In this document: positions 27,493-37,325 of the stretch, piece after piece
Layout of the letters: the number at the start of each line of letters is the position of its first letter
How positions within the stretch are numbered: the stretch's first letter is position 1
Origin: an uncultured Olsenella sp.
Lineage (GTDB): Bacteria; Actinomycetota; Coriobacteriia; Coriobacteriales; Atopobiaceae
Reading direction: 5' to 3'
Assembly: GCA_900540955.1 (NCBI GenBank)
Contig: UQIF01000022.1
Coordinates: forward strand, 1 to 37,325
DNA length: 37,325 bases
Translations under genes and position numbers: made by a program
The notes under the pieces: model-generated
Seen by the model: the letters and a program-made list of their open reading frames with translations, nothing else
Databases searched by the model: none
Told to the model about the DNA's origin: nothing

Positions 27493-28813
27493 TGCGGATG
27501 GCCTGCTGGTGCTCTTCGTAGGTCTTGCTGAAAGCGTACTGGACGTTGCCGTCCTTGTCGTTGTAGAAGAAGAAGTAATAGTAGCCCTTGTCGAGGTACT
27601 CGCCGTCAGGCGCGCACACGGCCTGCAGCGAGGCAAGGCCTGGGCATGAAATCGGCGTCGGCGGGAGGCCCTGGTGCGCATAGGTGCTGTACGGGTCGCT
27701 CTCGTCGTGGACCTCCTCGGCGCTCGGGTCGTGGCCCACAGAATAGGCGGTGGTGGCGTCCGACTGGAGGAAGCCGTAGTTGGGCTCCCCGTTGTTCTCG
27801 AGACGGTTCCAGAAGACGGCCGCGACGGCGCCCTGGGTGCTCGGCGTGGACTCCTTCTCGACGATGGAGGCGAGGTTGACGATCTGGGCGACCGTGAGGC
27901 CGCGACCCTCGGCGTAGCTCAGGTCGAGCGTGGCGATCTCGTTTTGGAACTGAGTGAGCATCGCGCGGATCACGCCGTCTGCGGTCGCCCCCTCGCCGAA
28001 GGAGTACGTCTTGGGGAAGAGGAAGCCCTCGAGCGAGTCGTTGGCGGCACCCTCGAGGAAGGGGTAGTCGGCCACGTAGTTAGAGGCCTTGGCCTGCTCC
28101 TTGAACTCGTCTGCCGAGATCCCGAGCGTGGACTCGACCGCGTCCGCGATGCGGGCGACGGTGTAGCCCTCGGGGATGGTGAGCGCGATGCCGCTCGCGT
28201 TGGGGCCGGCGGCCAATAGCTCGACCAGGTTCGAGAGGTCGCCGCCAACCGTGATCACGTAGTTTCCGCTCTTCAGGCTCTCGCCGGCGTTCATCCGGCT
28301 CACCTGCTTGAGGAACTCGGATTTATCCTCGATGGCCTTGGCGTCGAAGAGCGCCTGCGCGACCGCCTGGGCGCCGGCGCCGTCGGGAATCGTGACGTTG
28401 ACGACCTGGCCGACCTCGATCTGCTGGGTGTCGCCGCCGGAATTGGTGAGCGACGGGACGACGACGAGGACGATGGCGAGCACGACCACGACAACGGCAG
28501 CGACGCCGCCGATGACGAGCCCCGCACCGCCGCGGCGTTTGGTCTTCTCGCGACGGACGTCGTGGCTGCCGGCGCGGCGAGTCGCGCGCGCGGCCGCACC
28601 GGACATGCGGTTCGTGGTGAGCGCGGAGGAGTCCCTCCCGCCGCGCGGAGTCGGCCGGCGGTTGGTCGCGGCGCGGGCCTTGGGGGCGGGCCCTGCCTGG
28701 CGCGGGGCCACGGCGCCCCTGGAGGGCATGGGCGCGGCCTTGGCCTTAGGGGCCTCGGAGAAGTGGGCGGCGCGGCGGCGCGGACGCTGTTGGTCGTTGC
28801 TAGGTGTGGTCAT
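27476..28813 (-). CDS. mltG: Endolytic murein transglycosylase MltG
   Basis: This 445-residue protein has a basic, Ala/Pro/Arg-rich cytoplasmic N-terminus (1-95), one membrane helix (about 97-120), and an extracytoplasmic YceG/MltG domain. The catalytic Glu319 is in ASIVEKEST, and the C-terminal signatures FLQSDATTAYSVG and YAHQGLPPTPISCPGLASLQ are complete. MltG cleaves nascent glycan strands during cell-wall synthesis. The N-terminal tail is longer than in Gram-negative MltG and typical of Actinobacteria. The ATG at 28813 has AAGGCTCATCG. It lies in the alaS-ruvX-mltG order found widely. Confidence 0.95.
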   Translation of the reverse strand: MTTPSNDQQRPRRRAAHFSEAPKAKAAPMPSRGAVAPRQAGPAPKARAATNRRPTPRGGRDSSALTTNRMSGAAARATRRAGSHDVRREKTKRRGGAGLVIGGVAAVVVVVLAIVLVVVPSLTNSGGDTQQIEVGQVVNVTIPDGAGAQAVAQALFDAKAIEDKSEFLKQVSRMNAGESLKSGNYVITVGGDLSNLVELLAAGPNASGIALTIPEGYTVARIADAVESTLGISADEFKEQAKASNYVADYPFLEGAANDSLEGFLFPKTYSFGEGATADGVIRAMLTQFQNEIATLDLSYAEGRGLTVAQIVNLASIVEKESTPSTQGAVAAVFWNRLENNGEPNYGFLQSDATTAYSVGHDPSAEEVHDESDPYSTYAHQGLPPTPISCPGLASLQAVCAPDGEYLDKGYYYFFFYNDKDGNVQYAFSKTYEEHQQAIRNAQSQ

Positions 28814-28840
28814 CGATGAGCCTTATCTATCATCTGCTAA

Positions 28841-29256
28841 TTATTTGTCGACGTTGGCGTCGAGCCAGGATTGCAAGAAGAGCGAGGCGGCAACCATGTC
28901 GACCTTGCCCCGCATGGAGCGCTCGTTCAAGCCCTGCTCCCTCAAGATCCGCTTCGCCTCGGCCGAGCTCAGGCGCTCGTCGGCAAACTCGAGGGGAAGC
29001 CCGCAGTCCTTCGCGATCCCGCGGGCCTGCCCCATGATGCGCTCGGCCTGGGGCCCCTCCTCCCCCGCCAAGGTCATGGGCCGCCCGCACACAAGCACGT
29101 CCGGTTCCCAGTCCTCGAGGACGCGGGTGAAGGTCCGCGCGTGCGCGAGGACCTCCGCCGCGGGAAGGACGCAGACAGGCGAGGCGATGCGTCCGTCGGG
29201 GTCGCTCACCGCGACCCCGACGCGGACCTCGCCGATATCAAGCGCAAGCGCGCGCA

Positions 29257-29257
<1 letters not shown>
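28841..29257 (-). CDS. ruvX: Holliday junction resolvase-like protein RuvX (YqgF)
   Basis: This 138-residue RNase H-fold protein has ALDIGEVRVGVAVSD (motif with Asp7), VLVCGRPMTLAGEEGP, and LEFADERLSSAEAKRIL. The C-terminal KVDMVAASLFLQSWLD carries the last Asp. YqgF acts in 5' processing of pre-16S rRNA and is related to Holliday resolvases. The GTG start at 29257 shares its first base with the alaS stop (TAGTG), so it is coupled to alaS. Confidence 0.93.
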
Positions 29258-31920
<2,663 letters not shown>

Positions 31921-31966
31921 GTGTCTCCCTTGCGATCGGGCAGTGAATCTACGCATACGGTACTGA

Positions 31967-31994
31967 AGTATACCGCCGCGTACGCCCCTCGCAA
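31967..31994 (-). promoter_or_regulatory. alaS operon promoter
   Basis: On the minus strand TTGCGA (31989-31994) and TATACT (31967-31972) are 16 nt apart. It would drive alaS-ruvX-mltG-yqeG and perhaps aroK-aroB. Confidence 0.5.
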
Positions 31995-32066
31995 AAAAGC
32001 ACATATGGATGGCTTCCCGACCGCCGCCAACGTAGCGCACGGCGGGCGCCGATGGCAAGAGGGACG

Positions 32067-33422
32067 CTACTCGCCGCCCCCGGTCCCCTCGCCGTCCTCG
32101 GGCTTCTTTGCGCGTCTCTCGTCGCGGGAGCAGACGGCGGCCCGGCCCTCGATGATGGCGCGATCCTCCTCGGACAGCGCGCCGCGCAGGCGCGAGCCCT
32201 CGAAGAAGGTCGCGTCGTCGAGGGCGTCGAGCTCGGGCAGGGGCTTGCCGTCGGCCGACCTGTACGCAGTGCCGCGGAAGAGCGCCCCAGACTCGGACAC
32301 GATCTGGCGGCCGGTCCTTGTCTCGAAGAAGTACACAAAGAAGCCCCGGATCGCGGCGGTAAGGGGCACGGCGAGCACCATGCCGAGGGCGCCGCCCAAG
32401 CATCCGCCCACGATGATGCCCACGAGCGAGAGCGCCGGGTGGATCTGCACCGAGCGCTGCATCACTATGGGCGAGAGGACGTTGTCGGCGACGTTTTGGG
32501 CGACCATGGCAATGACGATGGTGGCGACGGCGAGCGCCGGGCTCACAAAGAGGGCGAGAAGGACGGAGAGCAGACACGAGATCATCGGCCCGATGACGGG
32601 CACGAAGTGCATGGCGAAGGTGAGCGCGCCCAAAAGCGCGGCGTAGGGGTGCCCCGCCACGGCCAGGCCCGCCGCCACCATAAGGCCGTTGGCCACAGAC
32701 GTGATGAGCGTGCCGAACATGTATCCGCCCGTCGAGCGCGAGAGCACGGCGAGCATGAGCGTGACGTCTCGGCTGTGGCCGGGGCCGACGATGGCGGCGA
32801 GCTCGCGGGCCATGAGCGGGTAGTCCTTAGCGACCCAGTACGCGAGCACCAGGCCGAGGAACACCGTGGTGAAGTCGGTGACCATGCTCGAGATGTTCTC
32901 TATAAGGCCGCTCGAGATCTGGCGCGCGAGGTCGCTCGCCATCGTGGAGCCCATAGTCGACAACGTCCCCACGACCTGGTTGACGGTGTTCTGGACGTGG
33001 GGATCGGCAGACTCGCCGTAGGTGTTCCAGAACTCCGCGAGGGCCTTCTGGGCCTGGTCGATGTAGGCCGGCGTGTTGCGCAGCAAGACGAGCAGCTCGC
33101 GCATGAGCGGCCCTCCGATCACGCTGAGCAGCAAGGCGACGCCGACCACGAGGAGCACAAGCGAGATCAGGGCCGCAACGCCGCGCGGGACCTTGTGGTC
33201 CTCGAGGCGGTTGGTGATGGGGCTGCACATGAAGCCGGCCACGCCGCCGACGAGGATGAGCTCGAGCGCCTGTCCGACGAAGCCGAGCGCGCCGATGGCG
33301 AGCCACGACGCGACGAAGACCCCAACCACCGTCCACACGGCGAGCATGCGGGGTCGCCAGCGCTCGGTGCGCTCGCGGCGTCGCTCGGAGAGCCCCTGGG
33401 GATCCTCGTCGAGGGCGCTCAT
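32067..33422 (-). CDS. AI-2E family (PerM-type) membrane transporter
   Basis: The 451-residue protein has the AI-2E/TqsA pattern: a short cytoplasmic N-terminus, helices WRPRMLAVWTVVGVFVASWL and QALELILVGGVAGFMCSPIT, a long extracytoplasmic region (about 105-170), then helices ending ALVxPxxMGxxxxLHP-like VMQRSVQIHPALSLVGIIVG. The C-terminal 75 residues are a charged soluble tail. Family members export AI-2 or act as ion/proton antiporters; which applies is not clear. The ATG at 33422 overlaps the sigma-factor stop (ATGA), so it is co-translated with sigB-like. No clear terminator is seen between it and alaS. Confidence 0.9.
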   Translation of the reverse strand: MSALDEDPQGLSERRRERTERWRPRMLAVWTVVGVFVASWLAIGALGFVGQALELILVGGVAGFMCSPITNRLEDHKVPRGVAALISLVLLVVGVALLLSVIGGPLMRELLVLLRNTPAYIDQAQKALAEFWNTYGESADPHVQNTVNQVVGTLSTMGSTMASDLARQISSGLIENISSMVTDFTTVFLGLVLAYWVAKDYPLMARELAAIVGPGHSRDVTLMLAVLSRSTGGYMFGTLITSVANGLMVAAGLAVAGHPYAALLGALTFAMHFVPVIGPMISCLLSVLLALFVSPALAVATIVIAMVAQNVADNVLSPIVMQRSVQIHPALSLVGIIVGGCLGGALGMVLAVPLTAAIRGFFVYFFETRTGRQIVSESGALFRGTAYRSADGKPLPELDALDDATFFEGSRLRGALSEEDRAIIEGRAAVCSRDERRAKKPEDGEGTGGGE

Positions 33423-34303
33423 CGCATGAGCCCGTCGGGGTCGATCTTGTCCTGGATGCGGCGCAGGGCGCGGCGAAGCATACGGGAGACCTGCACCTGC
33501 GAGATGCCAAGCCTCTTTGCGATCTCGACCTGTGTCATGCCGTCGATGAAGCGCATGCGGATGGCCTGCTGGTCGGCCTCGGGGAACTCGCCTATGACCC
33601 CCTCAAGGACCATGCGGTCGTCGGAGGCCTCGAGGTCTCCGTCGACGCTCGCGTAGCGGTCGATGACGGACGGCGCGTCGTCGTCCTCATTGCCGCCCTG
33701 CGCCTCGAGGGGCACGGAGCTGTAGGCGCTGGAGGACTCCATGGCCTCGAGGACCTCGTCGGCAGTGGTGTCCAGGTACTCGGCGACCTCCTCGATCGAG
33801 GGGCTGCGCTGGAGCCGCGCGGTAAGCTCATCGGTCGCGGAGTTGACCTTGGCGGAGAGCTCCTGCAGGCGGCGCGGGACGCGGATCGTCCAGCCCTTGT
33901 CGCGGAAGTGGCGCTTGATCTCGCCCATGATGGTGGGCGTGGCGTAGGTCGTGAACTCGAGGCCACGCGACGGGTCGAAGCGGTCGATGGCCTTGATCAG
34001 CCCGATGGTGCCGACCTGGATGAGGTCGTCGAGCGGCTCGCCGCGGTTCTTGAACTTGGCGGCGATGTAGCGCACGAGGTTGACGTGGCTCACGATGAGC
34101 TGCTCGCGGGCCTCCTCGTCGCCCTCCTCCTTGTAACGGCGGAAGAGCTCGCGGGTCCGCTCCTTGTCCCAGGCGGGCTTGCCCTTGGAGGCCCGCCGCA
34201 GGCGACGGCGGGCCGCGGACGCCTCCGCGGCGGAACCCGCGGCCGCGCCTTCCTGCGCGGCCTTCTCGTCGACGGCCTTCTCGGCCTCCTTATTGCTCGT
34301 CAT
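33419..34303 (-). CDS. SigB/SigF-type alternative RNA polymerase sigma factor
   Basis: The 294-residue protein has region 2 (LIVSHVNLVRYIAAKFKNRG, DDLIQVGTIGLIKAIDRFDP, LEFTTYATPTIMGEIKRHFR), region 3 (IRVPRRLQELSAKVNSATDE) and region 4 with HTH (MTQVEIAKRLGISQVQVSRM). The pattern PTIMGEIKRHFRDKGW is that of the SigB/SigF/SigG group of stress and sporulation sigma factors. The N-terminal 45 residues are a Lys/Ala/Glu-rich tail. The start at 34303 lies inside the RsbW-like gene, overlapping by 14 bases, with AGGCGG upstream. It is presumably held by that protein. Confidence 0.9.
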   Translation of the reverse strand: MTSNKEAEKAVDEKAAQEGAAAGSAAEASAARRRLRRASKGKPAWDKERTRELFRRYKEEGDEEAREQLIVSHVNLVRYIAAKFKNRGEPLDDLIQVGTIGLIKAIDRFDPSRGLEFTTYATPTIMGEIKRHFRDKGWTIRVPRRLQELSAKVNSATDELTARLQRSPSIEEVAEYLDTTADEVLEAMESSSAYSSVPLEAQGGNEDDDAPSVIDRYASVDGDLEASDDRMVLEGVIGEFPEADQQAIRMRFIDGMTQVEIAKRLGISQVQVSRMLRRALRRIQDKIDPDGLMR

Positions 34304-34673
34304 GGGCACCGCCTGTCGCAAGGATCAGCGAGAGGGTCCCGCCGTCCTCAGTGATGCCGAAGTCCTCGCATATGGCGTCGAGAAGAACCTCAACGAGGTC
34401 GAGCGACTCGTCGGCGTCGGCGGCGCCGAGGTCCTCGCCGAGCGAGAAGTCCATGATGAGCTCGTCGGCGTCAAGGGCGAAGGAGCACGAGACGCAGTCC
34501 TGGCCGGTGGCGCAGGCGTAGACGAAGCCCTCCTCGGCCGCCATGCGGGCGTCCTCGACGTCGTCGACGGAAAGGCCGGCCACGGCGGCGAGGCTCGAGG
34601 CACACATGCGCACAACGCGGGCGTAGGCGGGGACGGCGGGGACGGTGAGGGCGCAGGGACACTCGTTCGTCAT
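34290..34673 (-). CDS. RsbW-like anti-sigma regulator, ATP site degenerate, Cys-rich
   Basis: The 127-residue protein lies exactly where rsbW precedes sigB, and its overall pattern (VEDARMAAEEGFVYACATGQ aligning with the N-box helix, then two strands) fits an HATPase_c_2 fold. But the N-box Asn and His (ENxxxH in kinases) are absent, and no DxGxG or GGxGL loops are seen. Instead it has seven cysteines (5, 7, 24, 54, 60, 63, 102), including CATGQDCVSC. So it is unlikely to be an active kinase; a redox- or metal-sensing anti-sigma is possible. No RsbV or PP2C partner is in the window. The ATG at 34673 has GGGGAGGGTC. Confidence 0.65.
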   Translation of the reverse strand: MTNECPCALTVPAVPAYARVVRMCASSLAAVAGLSVDDVEDARMAAEEGFVYACATGQDCVSCSFALDADELIMDFSLGEDLGAADADESLDLVEVLLDAICEDFGITEDGGTLSLILATGGAHDEQ

Positions 34674-34686
34674 GATCGACCCTCCC

Positions 34687-35250
34687 CTACTCGGCGTCCG
34701 CGGCGGCGGAGTCGTCGGCGGGCTTTGTGGTCTCGCCGTAGACGACGTAGGAGGTCGGCTTGCGCTCGGGGCGCGGGCGCTCGCCGATGGTCACGGAGCC
34801 GTCGCCCTCGGAGCCGGCGGCGGCCGAAAGCGTGCGTGCGGGCTCGACGTCGGCGCCGCGGCCGGTGACCTTCTTTACCGCCTTGGCCACGGAGCTCGCG
34901 GCCCCCTGGACGGCTCCGTTTACGGTCTCGGTCACGCCGGCGGCGGTTCCCGAGACGAGCGAGACGTCGGAGAGGATGGCGTTGACGCTGTCGAGCGAGG
35001 CGTTGGCGGAATCCATGGCGATATTCGCCTTGGCGGCCATGGCCGGGACCTGCTTGACGGCGGGCTCGAGCTCGTCGACCATGCCGTCGAGCTTGGCCAC
35101 GATGGGCTGGGTCTGAGCGATGACCTCGTGAGCCGAGGACGACACCTCGTCGATGTTCTTTCGGGCGGAGCGCACGGTGAGGGCGACCTCCACGACGGCC
35201 CAAACGGCCACCACTACAAGCACGATAAGGGCGATGTTCAGGTAATCCAT
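34687..35250 (-). CDS. Single-span membrane protein, DUF948/YtxG-like
   Basis: The 187-residue protein has one N-terminal membrane helix (about 5-27, IALIVLVVVAVWAVVEVAL), then a long helical, probably coiled-coil region with heptad-like hydrophobics (about 30-105), and a disordered charged C-terminal third. This resembles the DUF948/YtxG family, of which the Bacillus member is in the SigB general-stress set. The ATG at 35250 has CCGGAGGC. It stands next to the RsbW-like/sigma pair on the same strand, which fits a stress regulon, though the link is inferred. Confidence 0.7.
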   Translation of the reverse strand: MDYLNIALIVLVVVAVWAVVEVALTVRSARKNIDEVSSSAHEVIAQTQPIVAKLDGMVDELEPAVKQVPAMAAKANIAMDSANASLDSVNAILSDVSLVSGTAAGVTETVNGAVQGAASSVAKAVKKVTGRGADVEPARTLSAAAGSEGDGSVTIGERPRPERKPTSYVVYGETTKPADDSAAADAE

Positions 35251-35278
35251 GCGTGGGCCTCCGGATTGAGGGGTTCGT

Positions 35279-35758
35279 TTACAGGCGCTTTGACGCGCGC
35301 TTCCATATTCTACCCAAACGGCAACGCCAAAAGACGAGCAGCCCCGCCAACAGAGCGGGCTGCATGGTGGCCATCGAGAGCAGCGCCGTCATGGCCGCGA
35401 GGCCGGCGGCGTAGCGGCAGTCCCCCTTGCCGAAGACCTGGCAGAGCGTCGCGGCCGTCGTGCCCGCGGGGCACATGGAGCCGATGAGCAGCACGGCCTT
35501 GATCGCCGGCTCGAGGGACGCAAGCAGGAGGATCAGCAGCGAGAGCGCCGGCACGGCGGAGAGCAAAAACAGCAAGAAGCCCGCGGCGACGGCGGCGGCC
35601 GCCGGGTTTGAGGCGATACGTCGCGCGTCCATCACCGTGTGGTCGCACGTTATGGCGAAGGCACAGTAGGTCCAGATCACGACGGCCTGCACGGCCACGC
35701 CGACCGCCATCATGAGGAACACGGCGACGGTCTGGGTGAGCATAATGGGCATGGCCAC
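35279..35758 (-). pseudogene. Shortened AEC (auxin efflux carrier) family transporter, probably degraded
   Basis: The 159-residue frame has five or so hydrophobic segments. The C-terminal half, LLIGSMCPAGTTAATLCQVF, GKGDCRYAAGLAAMTALLSM, resembles the end of AEC-family permeases (about 300-320 residues), and the start, LTQTVAVFLMMAVGVAVQ, the N-terminal helix. About half the protein is missing, seemingly by in-frame internal deletion. There is no ribosome-binding site before any of the first starts (GTG 35758, ATG 35752, ATG 35743), and an in-frame TGA lies 36 nt before the GTG. A small intact membrane protein remains possible. Confidence 0.5.
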
Positions 35759-35875
35759 GGTAAGCAGGAGGTCCGTTTGGGGCTCCCAGCATCAAAGGTT
35801 TGACCATGCCAGCGTAGCCCCGAAAGACGCGGGCACGCCAGCGAGCCGCGGCGCTTCCTGCCCTCGGGCCCCAGG

Positions 35876-37231
35876 CTAGCTCGACTCGGCGGCCCCGTCC
35901 GACTCGGCGATGTCGCGGCCGCGCGCGTCCTCGCGCCAGGCCTCCCAGCCGCGCGGGCTCGGGTGGTAGAAGGCGCCGCGCTCGAGGCCCTCGGGCAGGT
36001 AGCGCTGATCGACCCAGCCGCAGGGGTAGTTGTGCGGATAGAGGTAGGCGCCGTACTCCTCGGAGCCGGGACGGTGGCGATCGCGCAGGTAGTTGGGCAC
36101 TTCTCGGCGCGGCCCCTGCCTGACCTCGGCCAAGGCGGCGTCGATGCCCGCCTCAGCGGCGTTTGACTTGGGCGCGAGCGCGTTGTAGACGGCCGCCTGG
36201 GCGAGGTTGATGCGGCACTCGGGCAGGCCGATGACCTCGACCGCGCGGAAGGCGGCCTCGGCAACGAGAAGGGCCTGGGGATCGGCGTTGCCGATATCCT
36301 CGGAGGCCGCGATCATGATGCGGCGCGCGATGAACTTGGGGTCCTCGCCCGCGTCGAGCATGCGCGCGAGCCAGTAGAGCGCGGCGTCGGGGTCGCTGCC
36401 GCGCATCGACTTGATGAAGGCGCTGATTATGTCGTAGTGCATGTCGCCGGACTTGTCGTAGCTCAGGCCGTGGCGTGGGTTGGCCTCGAGGACATGCTCG
36501 GCGGTGATGGTCACGGGGTCGGCCGCCGTGGGCGCGGCTGCCGCGGGATCTGCGGGCGCGGCCATCTGGCTAGCGAGCTCGAGCGAGGTCAAGGCGGCAC
36601 GGCCGTCCCCGCCGGCGAGCTTGACGATCTCGTCTTCGGCCTCGGCGGAGAGCGCGAAGGCCCCGGCAAGGCCCTCAGGAGCGGCGACGGCGTGCTCTAT
36701 CATGCGGCGCAGGGAATCGTCGTCCAAGGGGCGCAGCTCGACCACGCGGCTTCTGCTGATAAGGGCGGAGTTGACCTCGAAGTAGGGGTTCTCGGTCGTG
36801 GCGCCCACGAGCACGACGGTGCGGTCCTCCACGGCATGGAGCAGCGCGTCCTGCTGGCTGCGGTTGAAGCGGTGGATCTCGTCGACGAAGAGGATGGTTC
36901 GGCGGCCCTGCGACAGCAGCCGGCTCTCGGCGGCCTCGATCTCGCGGCGAAGATCCTTAACGGTACCGGTGATGGCGCTGACCTCGACGAACTCGGCGTG
37001 CGTGGTCTGGGCGATGATGCGCGCGAGCGTGGTCTTTCCGGTGCCGGCCGGGCCGTAGAGAATCACCGAGCTCAAGGTGTCGTGCTCGATGGCACGCCGC
37101 AACCACGACCCGGGGCCCACCGCCTGCTCCTGGCCGAAGTAGCCTTCGAGCGTGCGGGGGCGCATGCGGGCAGCGAGCGGCGCGTTGTCGTTGCGACGGG
37201 CGGTTTCTATGCGGGTGAACAAGGTCTCCAT
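35876..37231 (-). CDS. rarA: Replication-associated recombination protein A (AAA ATPase)
   Basis: The 451-residue protein is RarA/MgsA: APLAARMRPRTLEGYFGQEQ, Walker A GPAGTGKTT (about 60-68), ILFVDEIHRFNRSQQDALLH (Walker B DEIH), GATTENPYFEVNSALISR, and the C-terminal IIMHYDIISAFIKSMRGSDP-like domain (HYDIISAFIKSMRGSDP). It acts at stalled replication forks with SSB. The C-terminal 25 residues are a charged tail. The ATG at 37231 has no ribosome-binding site, but TACAAT lies 7 nt upstream, so the mRNA is probably leaderless. Confidence 0.95.
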   Translation of the reverse strand: METLFTRIETARRNDNAPLAARMRPRTLEGYFGQEQAVGPGSWLRRAIEHDTLSSVILYGPAGTGKTTLARIIAQTTHAEFVEVSAITGTVKDLRREIEAAESRLLSQGRRTILFVDEIHRFNRSQQDALLHAVEDRTVVLVGATTENPYFEVNSALISRSRVVELRPLDDDSLRRMIEHAVAAPEGLAGAFALSAEAEDEIVKLAGGDGRAALTSLELASQMAAPADPAAAAPTAADPVTITAEHVLEANPRHGLSYDKSGDMHYDIISAFIKSMRGSDPDAALYWLARMLDAGEDPKFIARRIMIAASEDIGNADPQALLVAEAAFRAVEVIGLPECRINLAQAAVYNALAPKSNAAEAGIDAALAEVRQGPRREVPNYLRDRHRPGSEEYGAYLYPHNYPCGWVDQRYLPEGLERGAFYHPSPRGWEAWREDARGRDIAESDGAAESS

Positions 37232-37238
37232 TGGAACG

Positions 37239-37244
37239 ATTGTA
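37239..37244 (-). promoter_or_regulatory. Candidate -10 (TACAAT) of rarA, leaderless start
   Basis: TACAAT is followed by 7 nt and the rarA ATG, so transcription would begin at or just before the start codon. No -35 is visible. The remaining 37245-37325 holds no gene that I can see. Confidence 0.45.
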
Positions 37245-37325
37245 CGCTATCGCGCGAGGGGGTGGGGCCGGGAGGGGGCGCCTTGTGTGCGCAAAGTGAC
37301 CTCACGCGCTTCGCACGCCCGGAAA

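Noticed and set aside
31921..32577. N-terminal extension of alaS upstream of 31920
   Set aside because: It would run through the promoter and overlap the AI-2E gene in another frame; the ribosome-binding site and the family N-terminus fit 31920.

Overview
The window is a high-G+C (roughly two thirds by eye), densely packed bacterial chromosome segment. Gene content suggests an anaerobic actinobacterium of the Coriobacteriia (Olsenella/Collinsella-like): a mannose-family PTS with its DUF956 companion, a FeoAAB iron importer, a SigB-type sigma factor, and an alaS-ruvX-mltG-yqeG-aroK-aroB-pepQ-efp-asp23-nusB-xseB-tlyA housekeeping run. The taxon is an inference from gene content. I saw no phage, insertion sequence, CRISPR array, tRNA or rRNA.

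Layout. 1-424 (minus): a 34-codon ORF coupled to a partial ADP-ribosylglycohydrolase. 550-4280 (plus): an isoaspartyl peptidase/asparaginase flanked by two copies of a palindromic repeat, a membrane protein of unknown function, and a LuxR-type regulator. 4290-10833 (mostly minus): a metal region with a candidate small RNA, an unusual P1B-type ATPase with a small partner protein, and feoA-feoA-feoB. 10886-14870 (minus): a short-chain dehydrogenase and PEP carboxylase. 14945-16470 (plus): a polysaccharide flippase-like protein. 16584-20307 (minus): crcB, an NAD(P)H oxidoreductase, tlyA, xseB, nusB, asp23 and efp. 20381-23607 (minus): mannose-family PTS IIAB-IIC-IID and DUF956. 23879-31920 (minus): pepQ-like peptidase, a degenerate aroB, aroK, yqeG-like phosphatase, mltG, ruvX and alaS. 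32067-37231 (minus): AI-2E-family permease, sigma factor with an overlapping RsbW-like regulator, a YtxG/DUF948-like protein, a shortened AEC transporter and rarA.

How they work together. The alaS-to-tlyA run is a translation, cell-wall and aromatic-pathway neighbourhood into which the sugar PTS appears to have been placed between pepQ and efp. Overlapping stop/start pairs (ATGA, TAGTG, TAATG) point to translational coupling. The metal region has AGTTA-containing palindromes at three promoter-proximal positions, consistent with a metal-responsive repressor, although no such repressor is encoded here.

Most interesting observations: (1) the AroB homologue in the conserved aroK-aroB-pepQ position has lost the NAD glycine motif, the catalytic lysine segment and the zinc histidines, while AroK is intact; (2) a roughly 200-nt candidate small RNA between the LuxR gene and the ATPase has its own operator-like promoter and an intrinsic terminator; (3) the P-type ATPase has Tyr-Ser-Cys in place of CPC and is coupled to a small helical protein; (4) FeoB carries an acidic insert of about 150 residues after its first membrane helix; (5) the RsbW-like regulator has lost its ATP-binding residues and gained cysteines; (6) several families of long palindromes sit at gene 3' ends.
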